DNA of 64,000 nucleotides from Littorina saxatilis (taxonomy: Eukaryota > Mollusca > Gastropoda > Littorinimorpha > Littorinidae). A program made the position numbers and the translations under genes. The first letter of the stretch is position 1; each line of letters starts with the position of its first letter. Under the pieces are notes generated by a model, which saw only the letters and a program-made list of their open reading frames with translations, ran no database searches and was not told where the DNA came from. Positions 22,331-33,861 of this stretch are shown piece by piece. The stretch lies in contig NC_090253.1 in NCBI RefSeq assembly GCF_037325665.1, forward strand, positions 35,619,975 to 35,683,974. The letters run 5' to 3'.

Positions 22331-24483
22331 GGAGAGGGAGAAAGAATACTGAAACCCGCCGAGACAGACTTTTTTTTAGTTCAGCTTCATCTCCATAATA
22401 GTCTTTTTATCTCCGTCTTGACGACTGGTTCAGTCCTGGTGTTTGAAGGACTAAAGGTGTTGACGGCAGCACCGTCTCTGTCCACAGTCTCTAGCAATGT
22501 CATGGCACGTGCGACGGGAGAGAGCATCAGGAAGGGAGGTGTCCCGGGGGGAGCGAGCTATAAATAGTGGTCTTTGAAAGTTTAAGACCCCATGACGTCC
22601 ATGGGAAGCTCGTCGTTAAAAGGCTTTACAGCGCGCTGCAACGACCTCTCTTTACGGCGTAACGAGACGCACGGCTACAGGGGATGAGGCAAGGGGACAG
22701 TAAGGAGGGAGAGAACGGAAACGGGAACATGGGGGAGGGGGGGGGGGATGGAGGGGTATAAGGAATATGCAAAGTGATAAAAGAGAGCTCAAAAACGAAA
22801 AGGGAAGACTGGAGGGAGGGGTGTGGAGTGGGGATGAGGGTGGGGCATGAGGCTTATGCGCAGTTAGAAGAAAGCAGAAAAGAAGGGGGAGGGGAGGGGG
22901 CTGAAGAAAAAGCTTGGACATGAGGCAACGAGACCGAGAGGAGAACGTAAAGGGGGAGGGGGGTGGGAGGGGGCAAAGGACAGCAGGGATGGCTAAAACG
23001 CAAAGGGAAGAATAGGTGGGGGGGGGGGGGAGGCAGGAGACCAAGGTATCGGGAGGGGGAGGGTGCGAGGGAAAATGCGGGATAAAGTAAAACCTTCCAG
23101 GGCAACTAAAGCTCATTGGAAACTTCAAGACCCCTGAGAACGGCTTAGTCATAGAGCTTCACTGCCAGTCCAATACAGCCAGGGTGTCTCAGAGAACGAA
23201 AAAGACTTACGTTGCCTGCAGATGGGGGCGGAGTCTGAGCTGAAAGTAAGTTCAGAGGATTATACAGCATTCTCAACAACCTGGGTGTACTTAACGGAGC
23301 CGGCCTGGACCTGTAAAAGCACAACTGGAAACAAAAGAAGGACAAATGATCACACAATTGAACACGAATCGAAATGCAATTAATAGCATTTGCACAAAAT
23401 AATACCTCTATATTGTAAGGGTATAGGCACCCGTGACGCATTTGTAAAGGTGTGTTGCGTGCGAACGCATGTGATAACGTGAGCGTACTTTGTACCTGGA
23501 GTGTTTAGTATCAGAATAAAAACGAGCGTGGCTTTCAAAGCTGAGTTGAAGCACAAAACGGGCTTTGGTGCCGGGACATCAAAGCAGCCATTTAATCAAA
23601 ATCGCGCGGTGAATCTTGAAGAGACCAAAAAGCGATGCAAGCAATTTCTCTCCCCGTAAAACGGTGTACACGTCATGGCAACACAGGGCTAGATGTCGAG
23701 GAGAAAGAGCGCGTGTTTAACCCTGTGATCCGCCACACGTTTGAAGTCTTTCATGGCCACCGTCCTGCCCAGGAAGCCCATTTCCTCAACATGGCTGTCG
23801 AAGAGAGTGCTCTCCCTTGCAGGGTGGGAGCTGAGTGTAACTGAACGTGACCCAAATAATGGTCGTCAAATTTCCCTTCTCTTCTGTGATTAGTTCGCTT
23901 ATTTCCCCCTGCACGACCTCACCTCCGATTTCCTGCTTCCTTTCACAGCGTCTTCTGCCTTGCCCAAGTTAATAGGTTGAAAGACAGTGCATCCCTTTCC
24001 CTTCCCTTTCTCCGATTACTGAGCAGGATGCCGTTACTAATGACGCGATCTGTTGTCGCCGGGGCGTGTACCACACGCAACAGGCGGATGAAAATAGTTT
24101 AAGATATGTTGTCCATGAATTCAGCTTTTAAGACATATTCCTGTTCAAAAGCAAACCTATGTCATATCACCCCATCAGGAACACAAGTTTTTGTTTGAGT
24201 TTTGAATAAATACCAGGGCTGCCACAGACGTTCCACCTAGAGGGTCTCCAAATTTATGATTTAATGAACCTGAGGCAGTGTAACTTTAGAGGGTCCAAAG
24301 ACCAGGAGGTTCATATTCTTGTTTTCGGATTGCCCATTCCTCGCCGAAACATGACCCTCGGAGAGCTCATTTCAATCTGACGCCAATTTTTGAAAGTTCT
24401 CTTCGCGAAACATTATGGTTATATCAGTTAGATAAACTCAGTAAATTTGCGTCGGTACAAATGTGGCACAATGACCTTTTTTG
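22331..24483. other. Unassigned DNA with purine-rich stretch
   Basis: 22690-23090 is strongly purine-rich on the plus strand (GGGGA, GGGAGG, G runs). Open frames on the minus strand there are proline/serine-rich low complexity and not gene-like. No other feature seen to 24483. Confidence 0.5.
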
Positions 24484-25086
24484 ATTACAGTCCTGGCATT
24501 ACGCCTGATAACTGACCTACACAGGGTTTCTGATTACAGTCCTGGCATTACGCCTGATAACTGACCTACACAGGGTTTCTGATTACAGTCCTGGCATTAC
24601 GCCTGATAACTGACCTACACAGGGTTTCTGATTACAGTCCTGGCATTACGCCTGATAACTGACCTACACAGAGTTTCTGATTACAGTCCTGGCATTACGC
24701 CTGATGACTGACCTACACGGGGTTTCTGATTACAGTCCTGGCATTACGCCTGATAACTGACCTACACGGGGTTTCTGATTACAGTACTGGCATTACGCCT
24801 GATGACTGACCTACACAGGGTTTCTGATTACAGTCCTGGCATTACGCCTGATGACTGACCTACACAGGGTTTCTGATTACAGTCCTGGCATTACGCCTGA
24901 TAACTGACCTACACGGGGTTTCTGATTACAGTCCTGGCATTACGCCTGATGACTGACCTACACAGGGTTTCTGATTACAGTCCTGGCATTACGCCTGATA
25001 ACTGACCTACACGGGGTTTCTGATTACAGTACTGGCATTACGCCTGATAACTGACCTACACGGGGTTTCTGATTACAGTGCTGGCA
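24484..25086. repeat. 49-bp minisatellite, main block
   Basis: About 12 tandem units start GATTACAGTCCTGGCATTAC and continue GCCTGATAACTGACC-TACACAGGGTTTCT. Variation is low: CCTGATAAC/CCTGATGAC, ACAGGG/ACGGGG, AGTCC/AGTAC. The array is cut after GGCATT at 25086 and resumes at 27386. Confidence 0.95.
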
Positions 25087-25180
25087 TTAATAATAATAAT
25101 AATAATAATGGAAACTTATAGAGCGCTTACCTAGAAGCTCCAAGCGCTTTACAATGACATTATTATACACATGTACAAAA
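25087..25180 (-). mobile_element. Retroposon tail with (AAT)n end
   Basis: (AAT)n then GGAAACTTATAGAGCGCTTA and GAAGCTCCAAGCGCTT. On the minus strand this is a GCGCTCTATAAGTTTCC-(ATT)n tail, similar in kind to 3690-3792. Confidence 0.55.
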
Positions 25181-25258
25181 CCAAAATACAAGCATTAAGA
25201 CACAAAAGGAACAGGAGTACAAAAGCAAATTCATCGTTTAAATCCATGCAGTCACAAA

Positions 25259-25380
25259 CAAACACACACGCGTGCGCACGCACATACGCGTGCGCATACA
25301 CACACACACACATGCTATCACCACACACATGCACAGATACACACAGACACACAGATACACATTCACACACACACACACAC

Positions 25381-25419
<39 letters not shown>

Positions 25420-25495
25420 CACACACACACACGCATACAGACAGGCACACACACATACATACAAACACACACACATACACTCACACATGAATACT
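25259..25495. repeat. (CA)n-rich tract
   Basis: CA repeats with GCGTGCGCA, CAGACA and CATACA interruptions. Confidence 0.95.
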
Positions 25496-25628
25496 AATAT
25501 ACCTACACAAATCTGCATACATGGCGTACACACACAAAAATCGCAAATATAATCACAAAACCAAGCTCGTGCTTATGCACATCCATTTATCTAACTAGAT
25601 AAACCGATATGTAGTTTGCACAAGGAAA

Positions 25629-26499
25629 ACAAGTCGCGTAAGGCGAAAATACAATATTTAGTCAAGTTGCTGTCGAACTCACAGAATGAAACTGAACGCA
25701 ATGCAACGCAGCAAGACCGTATACTCGTGGTCCACCGCTCACAGCATTGGCAGTGAAATTGACAAGAAGAGCGGGGTAGTGGTTACGCTATGCTGCATAG
25801 CACGCTTTTCTGTACCTCTGTTCGTTTTAACTTTCTGAGCGTTTTTTTAATCCAAACATATCATATCTATATATTTTTGGAATCAGGAACCGACAAGGAA
25901 TAAGATGAAATTGTTTTTAAATTGATTTGGACAATTTAATTTTGATAATAATTTTTATATATTTAATTTTCAGAGCTTGTTTTTAATCCAAATATAACAT
26001 ATTTATATGTTTTTGGAATCAGAAAATGATGGAGAATAAGATAAACGTAAATTTGGATCGTTTTATAAATTTTTATTTTTTTTTACAATTTTCAGATTTT
26101 TAATGACCAAAGTCATTAATTAATTTTTAAGCCACCAAGCTGAAATGCAATACCGAACCCCGGGCTTCGTCGAAGAGTACTTGACCAAAATTTCAACCAA
26201 TTTGGTTGAAAAATGAGGGCGTGACAGTGCCGCCTCAACTTTCACGAAAAGCCGGATATGACGTCATCAAAGACATTTATCAAAAAAATGAAAAAAACGT
26301 TCGGGGATTTCATACCCAGGAACTCTCATGTCAAATTTCATAAAGATCGGTCCAGTAGTTTAGTCTGAATCGCTCTACACACACACACAGACACACACAC
26401 AGACACACACACAGACACACGCACATACACCACGACCCTCGTTTCGATTCCCCCTCGATGTTAAAATATTTAGTCAAAACTTGACTAAATATAAAAAGA
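25629..26499 (+). mobile_element. Element C, copy 1 (Helentron-like non-autonomous)
   Basis: Starts ACAAGTCGCGTAAGGCGAAA, has ATTTAGTCAAGT about 30 bp in, a (CA)n tract near the right end, and finishes with a strong hairpin ATTTAGTCAA-aac-TTGACTAAAT a few bases before TAAAAAG. There are no coding frames. The 5' motif is the reverse of one hairpin arm. Subterminal inverted motifs, a 3' hairpin, an internal microsatellite and head-to-tail copies recall Helentron-derived short elements; that assignment is inference. Confidence 0.7.
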
Positions 26500-27238
26500 A
26501 CAAGTCGCGTAAGGCGAAAATACAATATTTAGTCAAGTAGCTGTCATTTTTCAGCAAGACCGTATACTCGTAGCATCGTCAGTCCACCGCTCATGGCAAA
26601 GGCAGTGAAATTGACAAGAAGAGCGGGGTAGTAGTTGCGCTAAGAAGGATAGCACGCTTTTCTGTACCTCTCTTTGTTTTAACTTTCTGAGCGTGTTTTT
26701 AATCCAAACATATCATATCTATATGTTTTTGGAATCAGGAACCGACAAGGAATAAGATGAAAGTGTTTTTAAATTGATTTGGACAATTTAATTTTGATAA
26801 TAATTTTTATATATTTAATTTTCAGAGCTTGTTTTTAATCCGAATATAACATATTTATATGTTTTTGGAATCAGCGAATGATGGAGAATAAGATAAACGT
26901 AAATTTGGATCGTTTTATAAATGTTTATTTTTTTTTACAATTTTCCGATTTTTAATGACCAAAGTCATTAATTAATTTTTAAGCCACCAAGCTGAAATGC
27001 AATACCGAAGTCCGGGCTTCGTCGAAGATTACTTGACCAAAATTTGAACCAATTTGGTTGAAAAATGAGGGCGTGACAGTGCCGCCTCAACTTTCACGAA
27101 AAGCCGGATATGACGTCATCAAAGACATTTATCAAAAAAATGAAAAAAACGTTCGGGGATATCAATCCCAGGAACTCTCATGTAAAATTTCATAAAGATC
27201 GGTCCAGTAGTTTGGTCTGAATCGCTCTACACACACAC

Positions 27239-27269
<31 letters not shown>

Positions 27270-27365
27270 CACACACACACACACACACACATACACCACG
27301 ACCCTCGTCTCGATTCCCCCCTCTACGTTAAAATATTTAGTCAAAACTTGACTAAATATAAAAAG
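26500..27365 (+). mobile_element. Element C, copy 2, head-to-tail with copy 1
   Basis: Nearly the same sequence as copy 1, starting with ACAAGTCG directly after copy 1 ends (TAAAAAGA). Its microsatellite is (GACA)n plus (CA)n. The 3' hairpin is present at 27334-27356. Confidence 0.75.
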
Positions 27366-27385
27366 TCGCAGCACACGATTTCCAG

Positions 27386-27560
27386 ATAATTGACCTACAC
27401 GGGGTTTCTGATTACAGTCCTGGCATTACGCCTGATAACTGACCTACACGGGGTTTCTGATTACAGTCCTGGCATTACGTACGCCTGATAACTGACCTAC
27501 ACGGGGTTTCTGATAACAGTCCTGGCATTACGCATGATAACTGACCTAAACGGGGTTTCT
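27386..27560. repeat. 49-bp minisatellite, resumed
   Basis: About 3.5 further units in the phase expected after the block at 24484-25086, with a GTAC duplication and CGCATGATAAC and CTAAACGGGG variants. Only about 7 bp of one unit are missing at the split. Confidence 0.92.
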
Positions 27561-30007
27561 TCACTTGCAAAGGAATTGATGGTAAGACTGTACTGTTCAA
27601 AAACCAAATGAGCACGTTGCATAGGCCATCAAAATGTGCCACTCAAGATAATTGTGATTTTGTGAAGAAGGAGACAGATGAAGATGTGGACAGACACGGC
27701 CTCTCTTCGTTCGTTCTTCCTTGCCGTGAGAAACAGTTGTGCATGAGTGGATATTAAACAAGTAAATGCAGTGTGGGTGTAATTATCATGCTTCCCTTAA
27801 TACCTACAGACAGAGTCTTACTTCCTTTCAGTATTCCTGTTGTGTGATAACTCTTGGCGGGTGACTAGATATTGGACAAGCGAAGGCTTGCGCCGATCAG
27901 TCATGTTTCCCTGTCGTGCTGACTCAGTCAGTCTTTGTCTCTCCCATAGATCACCTATCAGCAGAGCTTAAGGACAGAATCCCCTGGAAGGATTATCTCA
28001 CTGCCGCCTCGTGCCCACACTATCGACCTGACCATCATGGACCCCCTACCCCGCCCCCCCCTCCCATACCGATTCCCTTTATCACGTCATCACTTTCCAC
28101 CATCTCCACCCTTCGTCACGAGTGCTGTAACTACGCGCCCAGCGCTGCGCAACTAATCGTGTCTTTGTATGACAGTGGCGGGTCACTAACAGGCTTCAGG
28201 CGGTAACCCAAAGAGTGAACAGGCCAGGACCGAGACAGTGACCTTTTTCTAGAAACACCCCTGAGGGCAGAATATCATTTTCTGTAGGCGGGTGTTTTTC
28301 CCCAGAACATGATGGACTATTTGAGGTTTTAGTCCACATGCTTGCCCAGCCACCATGCTCCTCAAGGACAACAAGGGCATTGACGCATATCACGCACAAT
28401 GAGTGACGACGGTACTGCTCTCAAGTAATGGACGATCGGCACGTGCTGCTACAAATCCTGTCTGTCAGCGCAGTGTCCCGTGCGCTGGCGTGGTGATGCC
28501 TCATCCGCTTGCCTGACTGAGCCCACCTACTTTGCCCTGCTGCCTGTCACGCGGCAGACAGATCCCCTTCGACCCTGTCGCACATCACTCGGGTCTTGAA
28601 GTGATCAGGGAGATTCTTTACGCCACCCTGGCCTCAGACCCTGTTTATGTCGTGAGTATAGGTCTAAATACAGTAACTTAATCTGCTATACACTAAAGAC
28701 GTGCGTTGGCGTCTGTACTCAATTCGCCTCGTCAACCTGCTTGTCCACAACTGTGAACTTGCCTGCCTTTCCTCGTAATTACTTTCCGAAGTGTGTCTGC
28801 GCCTTAAAACTTTTAGTAAAAGTCTCGGCTGATAGCGTGGGAGAGAAACTCGTGTCGTGCTGAACTTCTGGGCAACGGTACGACAAGCGTACAGATACGG
28901 ATAGTCTGCGCCCTCCTTTCTCCTGTCCGTGCTCCTCCTTTACTGCTGCTGTCAGCCCATCTTCATTTCCATAGCGATAATAGGGTCGTGATTGCCGGGC
29001 GACCATGCCCCCTCCACCTTCCACGTACGGTTGCAGACGCGTGCTCGGAGGAATACATCCAGGCCAGACGTGATTGGCCTGGGAACTCTTTTCTGTGTGT
29101 CTGGTCACAACCTGGTCTGGTCAGCCTTTGTTCCCTAACAGATCCGCGCTGCGGACAAATTGCCCCAACTCTGTATTGTGCCAACACCATTAGCTTAGCG
29201 CCGAGCGGTACAAGGGCCTTATTCATGACATAAGGTCGGTCGTTTTAAAGCAAGCACGTTTTCACAGGGTTCACCTGATATAGAAGTGCTCGATTAATTA
29301 TCTGTCCAACGATACAGTACTCAAATATTGTTTCCGGGCAGTCTCAAACAGGGACTCTTTCCACTACAATTGTACATTTCCTTTCCTGATCTCGCTTCTC
29401 TGTTTTGACCTTCCTCACTTCGTCTAGACAGCAGTTCCCCTGCAATGTGTATAAGCAACTTGACGCAGCAGAGTGTTATTGATAAGAGTGGTAGTGTACG
29501 CCTGTAAGTTCTTTCTTCCACCAAAATGTGACAATCTTCAAAGTATTCAAGCCATGATGATGCAGTGACGGAAAACCTCACTAGCCCGAGCAGTTGCGGT
29601 GTCGTAGATGACTCGATTCCACGCGTGGGAAAGAAAAGGGATTCCATACTTTCAAACACGTGTAAGAAGACAGACTTAATTTTGAAACGTTATTTGTTTT
29701 GTATTGACAAAGATCTAACAGACAAATGAACGTACGTGCTCGATATATATACGACATGCGCAACACAAGTAATTAAGAGCTATGTGAAAACTATATCCTG
29801 GCACCTGAGAGACTAAATAAGCAAATTAACAAGAGACTTTCATTTCTCGAAGTCACACTGTTGTATTGTCAAAGTCAGGGGTTTACCATTGTCAGGAAAA
29901 AGCTTAATCTGACGATCTCGTAGAGAAAAACGTCGTTTGTGATGTACGCAAACATTGGACTGGCAACAATGTCTTCACAAAGAACATTCCGTCCAAGATG
30001 GTGTTAT
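27561..30007. other. Unassigned DNA, one possible short exon
   Basis: Mostly non-repetitive and without recognisable genes. A possible exon at 28558-28651 encodes QIPFDPVAHHSGLEVIREIL and YATLASDPVYV between CACGCGGCAG and GTGAGTATAG. I have no family match; the exon call is weak. Confidence 0.35.
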
Positions 30008-30663
30008 AATAATAATAATAATACGAATATTTGTAACGCGCACATATCTCACCAACAGGCGACTCAAGGCGCATATAGTTTACACTCATTCACACACACG
30101 GAGACTTAAAGTCACTAACACACACACACCATCAACCATTAAATATGTACAGTTATTCAGGGTGGGATGGGGGTGGGCAGTGTAGAATGCATGGATTATT
30201 TGGAAAAAAGGAATGTCTTGAGTGCAGATTTTAATGATTCGAGGGACTGTTGTTGACGGAGGGGGAGAGGTAGTGTGTTCCATTGGCTAGGTGCTTGGAA
30301 AGAAAATGAGCGTTGACCTGCTGTTTTGAGTTTGGTGTGGGGGATGTTGAGCTTAAGGGAGTCGGCAGATGATCTGAGTCCTCGTGAAGGGACATCAGAA
30401 TCAGAATCAGAATGGTTTAATTGCTCAGGCAATATGCCCATTGCAAGTTGGGCTGGATTTGGGGAAGGGTATTTGGAACACTCATATATCCAAACCGAAG
30501 CCGATAGTGCATTTACACAAAGTTGCATGAATAAGAGTGTCCGTTCAAACAGACATTACAACATGTCAGACGTGTCGCACTCTGAACGAGGCTATAAGTG
30601 TCCGTTCAATGCCCATTGTTTTTCACAATACACACGATTTCATGTTCGATCGCGAAACGTTCG

Positions 30664-31089
30664 TTAACCAAGGTAGAACCGGATCAAGTCAATTAGGATC
30701 TTCTGTCTTGCTTGAACCTTCCGTAGATGGTGTTGTGGTATGTTCCATCTGTCCACTGGTCTCCACGAGGCGAGCCGCTGCATGTAGCCTTGTTCCTCTG
30801 GAATCATGTTCTTGGAACCCTGCTTGATGAACCAGAATGTTACTTCATCGCTGTATTCAATCTGTGGGTTGGACACAAGCACAAGATCGTCCGTCTCGAA
30901 AATGTACAGCGGTTCTGTTGTGCTGTCATTAGTCACAATCCTGTGATGTGTGTTGTTCCTGCACCTGTCCCGGAGACGACGCTGCAATGGCCTGTCCATG
31001 ATTGCCCCAGTATACTCTTTAACTGTGTCAAAAGGATCGTCTTTTTCTGGGTCAATACAGTTTTCTCCAGGCACGCTTTCTGTTGTCAT
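30664..31089 (-). pseudogene. C-terminal frame of retroelement G protein
   Basis: About 140 residues ending in LIRFYLG and stop at 30664. Features: basic LQRRLRDRCRNNTHHR, an alternating hydrophobic stretch FETDDLVLVSNPQIEYSD, aromatic VTFWFIKQGSKN, then RLASWRPVDRW and a basic tail LRKVQARQKIL. No known fold assigned. The upstream part lies beyond LINE E, from 31530 upward, and is frame-shifted at a T run near 31710, so this copy is not translatable. Confidence 0.5.
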
Positions 31090-31104
31090 GTGTTCAGCTG
31101 TTTC

Positions 31105-31519
31105 TTCTTCTTCTTCTTCTTCGGCGTTCCAGGATTTTTGGCCTCAGGTCAGACTTCAAGTTTTGTAGCTTGAATAAAGCTAGTGGTCAGGATCAGGGAG
31201 TCTTTGGTGCCCCAGAGTTGCTCCTGCAGTGTGGCACCTTGTGGCCAGTGATCTGTTCTGGCTTCCTGGTGGAGCGGGCAGGTCTGCAGGATGTGCTCCG
31301 GGGTCTGTGGGCCTGTTTCGCACGGGCAGTTCGGTGTGTGCGACAGACCAAGGCGGTGCATGTGGGCACGCAGTCGACAGTGTCCAGTCCGTAGGCGGAA
31401 GAGGATGGTCTGCTGATGGCGCTGTAAGTTGGGCATCTGATCATCAGATGGCAGGCTGTGTTGGGCATTCCAGGTGGTTTGGTAGTGTCTTTTCACCAGG
31501 GTTTTGGCTTCACTGTAAG
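31105..31519 (-). mobile_element. LINE E 3' end inserted in element G
   Basis: Flanked by TCAGCTGTTTC at 31094-31104 and 31520-31530 (an 11-bp duplication). The minus-strand frame encodes TYSEAKTLVKRHYQTTWN, LRTGHCRLRAHMHRLGLS, CPCETGPQTPEHILQTCPLH and TTSFIQATKLEV. This is the C-terminal zinc-knuckle-like end of LINEs with an RNase H module (I-like group). The copy ends CGCCGAAGAAGAAGAA at 31105-31130. It is 5'-truncated and open across the coding part. Confidence 0.8.
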
Positions 31520-32185
31520 TCAGCTGTTTCAAGGCCGTGCTCTTCTGCGTGCAATGTCGTTGAATAAACAGAAAATGGGTCGCCATTTGCCAACACAGTA
31601 GAGTCACGACTGTTTGCACGTGACTTTCCAGCGGTCACCGTGTCGAGGTCTGTGTCAGGTGTGTTATCTTCTTCGGTATGGCAATTACTCAGTTGTTTTT
31701 TTGGATGTAGCTTCAAAAAAATGGCACATTAAAAGTTTCACTTGCCTTATCCTCTCGTTTTGCTCTCCTATCCTCGGCTCTCTTCTTATCTCTTCGCATC
31801 TGGCTTGGTGGTTTTCTGCGATAACATTGAACCTTGTTGTCATGTGTGTCACTGTGAGCGTAGCGTGTAGCTGGGTCGCCATCATTGGCCGCCGGTGCAA
31901 GTCTGACAACAAACGTCAAGTTGTCCCCATTGCCGGCGATTTTCCATGATGTGACGTGGTGGTCGTGGAGTAGGGCTTGTAGAGATGTACTTGCAGCAGT
32001 TGGTAAACCAACGACTGTCATTCTGACGAGTTATTGGCAACTTTGGGTGGAAACGAAGCGCAGCTCAAAAACTCCAACCTGCCCGCTCGTCCGAGAGAGA
32101 GAGAGGTAACTCCGTGAAGGGACATAGAGAGAGAGAGAGAGTCAGAGAGATAGGCAGGGGCGAGACCATGGAGGCATTTGTAGGT

Positions 32186-32310
32186 CTTCTTCTTCTTCTT
32201 CGTTCATGGGCTTAGACTCCCACGTTCACTCATGTTTTTAGCACAAGTGGATTTTTACGTGTATGACCGTTTTTACCCCGCCATTCAGGCAGCCATACGC
32301 CGATTTCGGG
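32186..32310 (-). mobile_element. SINE S4 with 16-bp target duplication
   Basis: GGAGGCATTTGTAGGT occurs at 32170-32185 and 32311-32326 on either side. The insert reads, on its own strand, GGCGTATGGCTGCCTGAATG, GGTAAAAACGGTCATACACG and GTGAACGTGGGAG to a (GAA)n tail. The tail sequence is a widespread mollusc short retroposon in my memory. It lies within LINE D. Confidence 0.85.
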
Positions 32311-33053
32311 GGAGGCATTTGTAGGTGAGAGTGTTGATTTTGTATGTGTTACGGGCAACCAATGGAGCTGATTTAGGAGGGGGGTGATATGGTCTCTCTT
32401 TTTCTTTCGTAATGGTGGAAGTGACCAGTTTGGCGGTAGCATCTGTGGTGAGGTACTTGCGGATAGTGGCGATGCGGCGGAGTTGGAAGTAGCAGGTGCG
32501 AGAGACAGAAGAGATGTGTTGTTTCATGGAAAGGGTGTTGTCTAGAGTGACTCCGAGATTTTTGACAGCAGATCGAAGACAGAGGGACAGAAGAGTCAGA
32601 GAGTTGAAGAGAGTCGGAGGTGGCTTTGGAGAGTTTGGATGTAGTGCCTATTAGAAGGGCTTCAGTTTTGTTGCTATTGAGCTGAAGTTTGTTTTCTGTC
32701 ATCCAATTCTGCACGTCAGAGATAGAGGAAAGAAGAGATTCAGACTGGTCAGGGGAAGAGCTGTTGTGAAGTTGAGGGTCGTCGGCAAAATAGTGGTGGA
32801 GAACGTTGTGTCGGTCAAGGATGTGGTCAAGAGGTTGAGTGTAGAGAGTAAATAGTACAGGCCCAAGGACTGAGTCTTGAGGGACTCCGCACTCAAGCCT
32901 GATGGGGTCAGAGTTCAGTTTGTCAATCGAAACAGTCTGGTAGCGGTCGGTGAGATAAGAAGAGAACCAAGAAAGAGCTGTGCTATGGATACCAAAGGTG
33001 TGCTGAAGGCGTTGAAGGAGGATGTTGTGGTCGACTGTGTCAAAGGCCGTTAT

Positions 33054-33776
33054 ATAAAAACTGAGTGAATAGGTTGACTGTCCGAGAACAGAAAACTAAC
33101 TCAATGACAGGATGAAAATGGCAAGGCCAACTGTTGCATGCATGATGCTACCCACTTACGTGCATGCAGTTAGCGAAGCAATAAGCCGCATTTTAATATG
33201 CCCATAAGGATTCATAATTTACTTTCGGGTAAGTTTGACAAACTGTATGCATTATTGACGCTTTCTTCGTCCTTATGTTAATTATGATTGAAAGTCAATA
33301 ACTAATGTGATGTCAGCTACCGAACGGCCCAGACGTTTTGCGTCATGATGACATCAGCAAAATATTGACGACAGAATTCGGGGCACTTGTCTGGAACACT
33401 ATGCTGCTTCCAAAGAAAATTGGACAAAGCACTTAACCGTGTGTGGGTTTGTGTGTGTGTGTTCATCCCAGTGGACCTTGCTGGACACAAGCCACACCCA
33501 TCCTGTCTGGTGTCATCTTGGTACGCCTCACGAAGATTACCGCAACTGAGCCAACTCTATCTATAGCGGTGCAAATCATGGTGATTCCACTGTGCAGACT
33601 GCAGAAACAACGCACAGCAATGTCCGTGTTTACAGATCTATATATAGTTCGCAAAAATACCTCAGGCATCGGAATCTATCTTCTTGCATGTAAGAAAGAG
33701 AATAATATCATTAAAACACAGACAGACACAGACCGACACAGACAGACAGACAGACAGACACAGAAAGACACAGAAA

Positions 33777-33861
<85 letters not shown>

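Larger units (their letters stand above)
30396..32112 (-). mobile_element. ORF1-only retroelement G inserted in LINE D
   Basis: The insert is bounded by the 13-bp duplication CGTGAAGGGACAT (30383-30395 and 32113-32125). On its own (minus) strand it ends in three ATTCTG units at 30396-30412, a CR1-like kind of tail. It has no reverse transcriptase. Its frames are 32021-31713 (LQALLHDHHVTSWKIAGNGD, YRRKPPSQMRRDKKRAE) and 31089-30664 (RPLQRRLRDRCRNNTHHR, FETDDLVLVSNPQ, VTFWFIKQGSKNM, ending LIRFYLG). I recall similar repeated proteins in mollusc data but cannot name a domain. The structure suggests a non-autonomous retroelement keeping only an ORF1-like gene. LINE E is inserted inside it. Confidence 0.6.
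30008..33053 (-). mobile_element. LINE D (L2-like), interrupted by nested insertions
   Basis: Reading right to left, 33053-32126 holds a reverse transcriptase piece: AFDTVDHNILLQRL, GVPQDSVLGPVLFTLYTQPL, YFADDPQLHNSSS and WMTENKLQLNSNKTEALLIG, later DHITPLLNQLHWLPV and YKCLHG. 30395-30196 holds the C-terminus: VPSRGLRSSADSLKLNIP, KTAGQRSFSFQAPSQWNTLP, ending LKTFLFSK. The UTR ends near 30008 in (ATT)n. The break falls at the Val-Pro-Ser-Arg codons on both sides of an insert with a 13-bp duplication, so both are one element. The copy is decayed: frameshifts, a gap before DHITPLL and GVPQGS altered to GVPQDS. Confidence 0.82.

Noticed and set aside
22652-23152. Proline/serine-rich protein frames on the minus strand
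   Set aside because: They come from a purine-rich low-complexity stretch, have no motif and coexist in two overlapping frames.
24484-25086. CRISPR-like array
   Set aside because: Units are contiguous 49-bp repeats without distinct spacers, in eukaryotic DNA with introns and SINEs; this is a minisatellite.
30393-32112. LTR element or retrovirus-like copy
   Set aside because: There are no long terminal repeats, a 13-bp duplication flanks it and the tail is a short simple repeat, all pointing to a non-LTR element.
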